From Chloroflexota bacterium (lineage in GTDB: Bacteria > Chloroflexota > Anaerolineae > Caldilineales > Caldilineaceae): a DNA stretch of 7,410 nucleotides. A program made the position numbers and the translations under genes. The notes below the pieces were generated by a model. The model ran no database searches. It saw only the letters and a list, made by a program, of their open reading frames with translations, and was not told the origin of the DNA. The stretch is from positions 1 to 7,410 of the forward strand of contig JACQGT010000488.1 of NCBI GenBank assembly GCA_016199425.1, in the 5' to 3' direction. Below are positions 5,824 through 7,410 of the stretch, in pieces. Each line of letters begins with the position of its first letter. The first letter of the stretch is position 1.

Positions 5824-5916
5824 TGGGGATTGGCGATTAGCGACTGGCGGTTTCCGATCCCCATTCCCCAGTTCCCAGTCGCCAGTCGCCAGTTCCCAAT
5901 CTCCAGTCTCCAATCA
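5824..5916. repeat. Inverted arrays of a degenerate heptamer, with hairpin potential
   Basis: From 5854 to 5916 nine consecutive 7-base units fit roughly CCARTYN (for example CCAGTCG twice at 5875-5888). From 5827 to 5847 three units run in the opposite orientation (GGATTGG, CGATTAG, CGACTGG). The two arms can pair: GCGACTGGCG at 5840-5849 is the exact reverse complement of 5880-5889, and TGGGGAT at 5824-5830 of ATCCCCA at 5857-5863. The units resemble the STRR-type CCCCAGT heptamers described in heterocystous cyanobacteria. There is no T-run after the stem, so it is not a classical terminator. It occupies nearly the whole spacer between the oxidoreductase and MFS genes. Confidence 0.8.
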
Positions 5917-5939
5917 CCCGCACCCAAAGGCCCATCCCC

Positions 5940-7133
5940 GTGCCCAATCTTCTCCTTCTCACCGGCATTATCGGTCTGGTCTATCTCTCCATCGGTCTAA
6001 GCTCTCCGCTGATTACCCTCTACCTGAAGGATTTGGGGGCCAGCTACTGGCAAATTTCCCTGATTCTTACCAGCTTTTCGGCCACGGCGCTCCTCAGCAA
6101 CTACGCCTGGGGCTGGGTGTCGGATCGTTTTGGCCGCCGCAAACCGATTCTTCTGGTGGGGTTGCTTGGGCTGGCCGGGGTCTATTGGCAGATGGGCCGG
6201 GTTCCCGACGCCAACACCGCCTGGGCCATCCGCGTCCTGGAAGGAGTGGCCTCTGCCGCCTATCTGACGCCCAGTCTGGCGTTGATGGGCGATCTGCTGG
6301 CGGGAACAGGCCAACGGGGGCGGCGCATGGGCTACTACCGGGGCAGCGCGTCGATGATGTTTGCTGTGGGTGCCTTCTTCGGCGGCGCTCTGGCCGACCG
6401 CACCTCCATCGCTGTGGTTCTCAGCGTGTGCGCCGGGGTCTATCTGCTCGCTGCTTTCTTCACCCTTTTTGTGCGGGAAATCGCGCCGGCGAAGAAAGCT
6501 GTTGTCATTGAGACACCCCAGATCCCACCTCCTCCGACGACACCAGAGCGCCAGTTGCCCCTACTCTTTCTTCTGGGCGCGATGCTGTGGACCGCGGCCC
6601 ACGGCGCGGGTGCGTCTATGTGGCCTAATTATATGGCTTCTTTTGACTATACGAAAACAGAAATCACCCGCCTCTGGAGTCTGGCCGCGCTGGTGGAATT
6701 TCCCTCGATGGCCGTGGCCGGAATGGCTTCCGATATCTTCGGGCGCGCTCCTCTGCTCTTTGCGGGTGGTGCCTTTGCCGCCATCGTCCACATCGGCTAT
6801 GTGACCCTTGCCGCTCTCCTCCCCGCGCTGCTGGTGATTCAGGTCTTCCGGGGCTTTGCTTTTGGCAGCTTCACCACGACGGGCATGACCTTTGTGGCTG
6901 AGTGGGGCGGCCAACAGCGACGCGGGCGCAACAGCGGCGTCTACAACGCGGCCAACGGTGCGGGTGGGCTGATCGGCACCTTCCTGGGTGGGACAATTGT
7001 ACAACTCCTCGGTTTCGGCTCACTGTACACCATCTGTGCCATCTTTGCCGGGGGCAGCGCCATCGCCTTTCTCTTCCTGCGTCGCCAACAGCGCAAAGAG
7101 AGTGAAGCAACACTGGCGAAAGTTGTTGCATAG
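5940..7133 (+). CDS. MFS transporter, 12 transmembrane segments
   Basis: A 397-residue inner-membrane protein. The start is GTG 5940 with a modest AAAGG at 5926-5930, 9 bases upstream; no ATG lies nearby in frame and the first helix begins at once. Hydrophobic segments fall in two blocks of about six, separated by a proline-rich cytoplasmic loop (~181-206, PPPPTTPERQ). The MFS motif A lies between helices 2 and 3 (GWVSDRFGRRK, 58-68), and its echo in the second half is GMASDIFGR (261-269). These identify the Major Facilitator Superfamily, proton- or gradient-driven secondary transport. The substrate is unknown. It lies between the oxidoreductase and a Gfo/Idh gene in the same direction, so it may import their substrate; drug efflux is the other possibility. 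Confidence 0.9.
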   Translation: MPNLLLLTGIIGLVYLSIGLSSPLITLYLKDLGASYWQISLILTSFSATALLSNYAWGWVSDRFGRRKPILLVGLLGLAGVYWQMGRVPDANTAWAIRVLEGVASAAYLTPSLALMGDLLAGTGQRGRRMGYYRGSASMMFAVGAFFGGALADRTSIAVVLSVCAGVYLLAAFFTLFVREIAPAKKAVVIETPQIPPPPTTPERQLPLLFLLGAMLWTAAHGAGASMWPNYMASFDYTKTEITRLWSLAALVEFPSMAVAGMASDIFGRAPLLFAGGAFAAIVHIGYVTLAALLPALLVIQVFRGFAFGSFTTTGMTFVAEWGGQQRRGRNSGVYNAANGAGGLIGTFLGGTIVQLLGFGSLYTICAIFAGGSAIAFLFLRRQQRKESEATLAKVVA

Positions 7134-7134
7134 C

Positions 7135-7241
7135 CCGTCTTTTTCCGTATCCGCCTTTTCATCCGCCCAATCCGCGTTCCATCAAAAATCCGTGCCAATC
7201 CAGACAATCCGTGTCCATCCGTGTCCGTCTTTTTCCGAATC
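7135..7241. repeat. Direct repeats and ATCCG motifs in the spacer before the Gfo/Idh gene
   Basis: The 13-base CCGTCTTTTTCCG occurs at 7135-7147 and 7225-7237; with one mismatch the match extends to 17 bases (to 7151 and 7241). Between and beside them ATCCG occurs six times (7149, 7161, 7170, 7188, 7207, 7217). On the minus strand these read CGGAT, a motif found in low-complexity intergenic repeats of many environmental bacteria. No hairpin or open frame of note is present. It fills almost the whole 123-base spacer. Confidence 0.7.
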
Positions 7242-7256
7242 TGAGAGGAGTGAGAA

Positions 7257-7410
7257 ATGATTCGTATCGGTATCGTCGGCTGCGGCCGCATCCTGAACGC
7301 CCATTTGCACGGCTATCGCAAGCTGCGCGAAGCGGGCATCGACAACTTCCGCATCACCGCGCTGGTGGCCCGCAATAGTGACGACGCGCGGATGTTCCGC
7401 AAGCGGGGCG
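7257..7410 (+). CDS. Gfo/Idh/MocA family oxidoreductase, N-terminal part, cut by the window edge
   Basis: The first 51 codons are present. GAGGAG at 7245-7250 lies 6 bases before ATG 7257. The protein opens with MIRIGIVGCGRILNAHLHGYRKL, where GIVGCGRI is the NAD(P)-binding Rossmann glycine motif typical of Gfo/Idh/MocA enzymes, followed by the second strand RITALVARNSDDAR. Members oxidise or reduce sugars, inositols and related polyols; the catalytic EKP motif and the C-terminal domain lie outside the window. It is co-directional with the MFS gene after 123 bases and may be part of the same catabolic cluster. Confidence 0.88.
   Translation, partial: MIRIGIVGCGRILNAHLHGYRKLREAGIDNFRITALVARNSDDARMFRKRG

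Noticed and set aside
1..7410. CRISPR array, tRNA, rRNA, or insertion sequence
   Set aside because: No spaced regular repeats of CRISPR length, no cloverleaf or rRNA signature, and no transposase motif or terminal inverted repeats were seen on either strand.

Overview
The window looks like a chromosomal segment of a free-living bacterium. I lean towards Chloroflexota (Anaerolineae/Caldilineae-like): degenerate heptamer repeats sit in the spacers, there is a CcbP-like protein, and there is a large FAD oxidoreductase/GcvT fusion next to MFS and Gfo/Idh genes. No taxonomic marker is present, so this is an inference. Start sites mostly have clear Shine-Dalgarno sequences (GGAGG, GAGGAG). The left third has lower GC than the right (one 60-base stretch hand-counted at about 48% in the 116-781 gene, against about 68% inside the oxidoreductase gene).

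Left part, 1-781, plus strand: the possible tail of an unidentified gene, then a two-domain acidic protein whose C-terminal half resembles the CcbP calcium-binding family. It runs tail to tail into the next block with a 16-base gap.

Central block, 2828 down to 798, minus strand: a compact array built from one repeated module. Each module is a small PepSY-like protein gene whose 3' end overlaps, in another frame, the start of a C39-like (papain-fold) cysteine peptidase gene. Modules 2 and 3 are complete. Module 1 keeps its PepSY-like gene, but its peptidase is cut to 21 codons and stops two residues after the presumed catalytic Cys. That remnant, at 2506-2441, is not reported by ordinary ORF calling. 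The last ~155 bases of the two intact peptidase genes are almost identical although the rest has diverged, which suggests gene conversion. None of these proteins has an obvious signal peptide. PepSY domains are known as protease-propeptide/inhibitor modules, so a cytoplasmic protease-regulator pair is a reasonable but untested idea. This block is the most interesting part of the window.

Right part, 2973-7410, plus strand: a small single-pass membrane protein (DUF4359-like), an 818-residue FAD-dependent oxidoreductase/aminomethyltransferase fusion of the dimethylglycine/sarcosine dehydrogenase type, a 12-helix MFS transporter starting with GTG, and the first 51 codons of a Gfo/Idh/MocA oxidoreductase. 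The last three could form an uptake and catabolism cluster for an N-methylated amine or a related compound. The spacers before the oxidoreductase, MFS and Gfo/Idh genes each hold a different short repeat: octamers, inverted heptamer arrays, and a 17-base direct repeat with ATCCG motifs.
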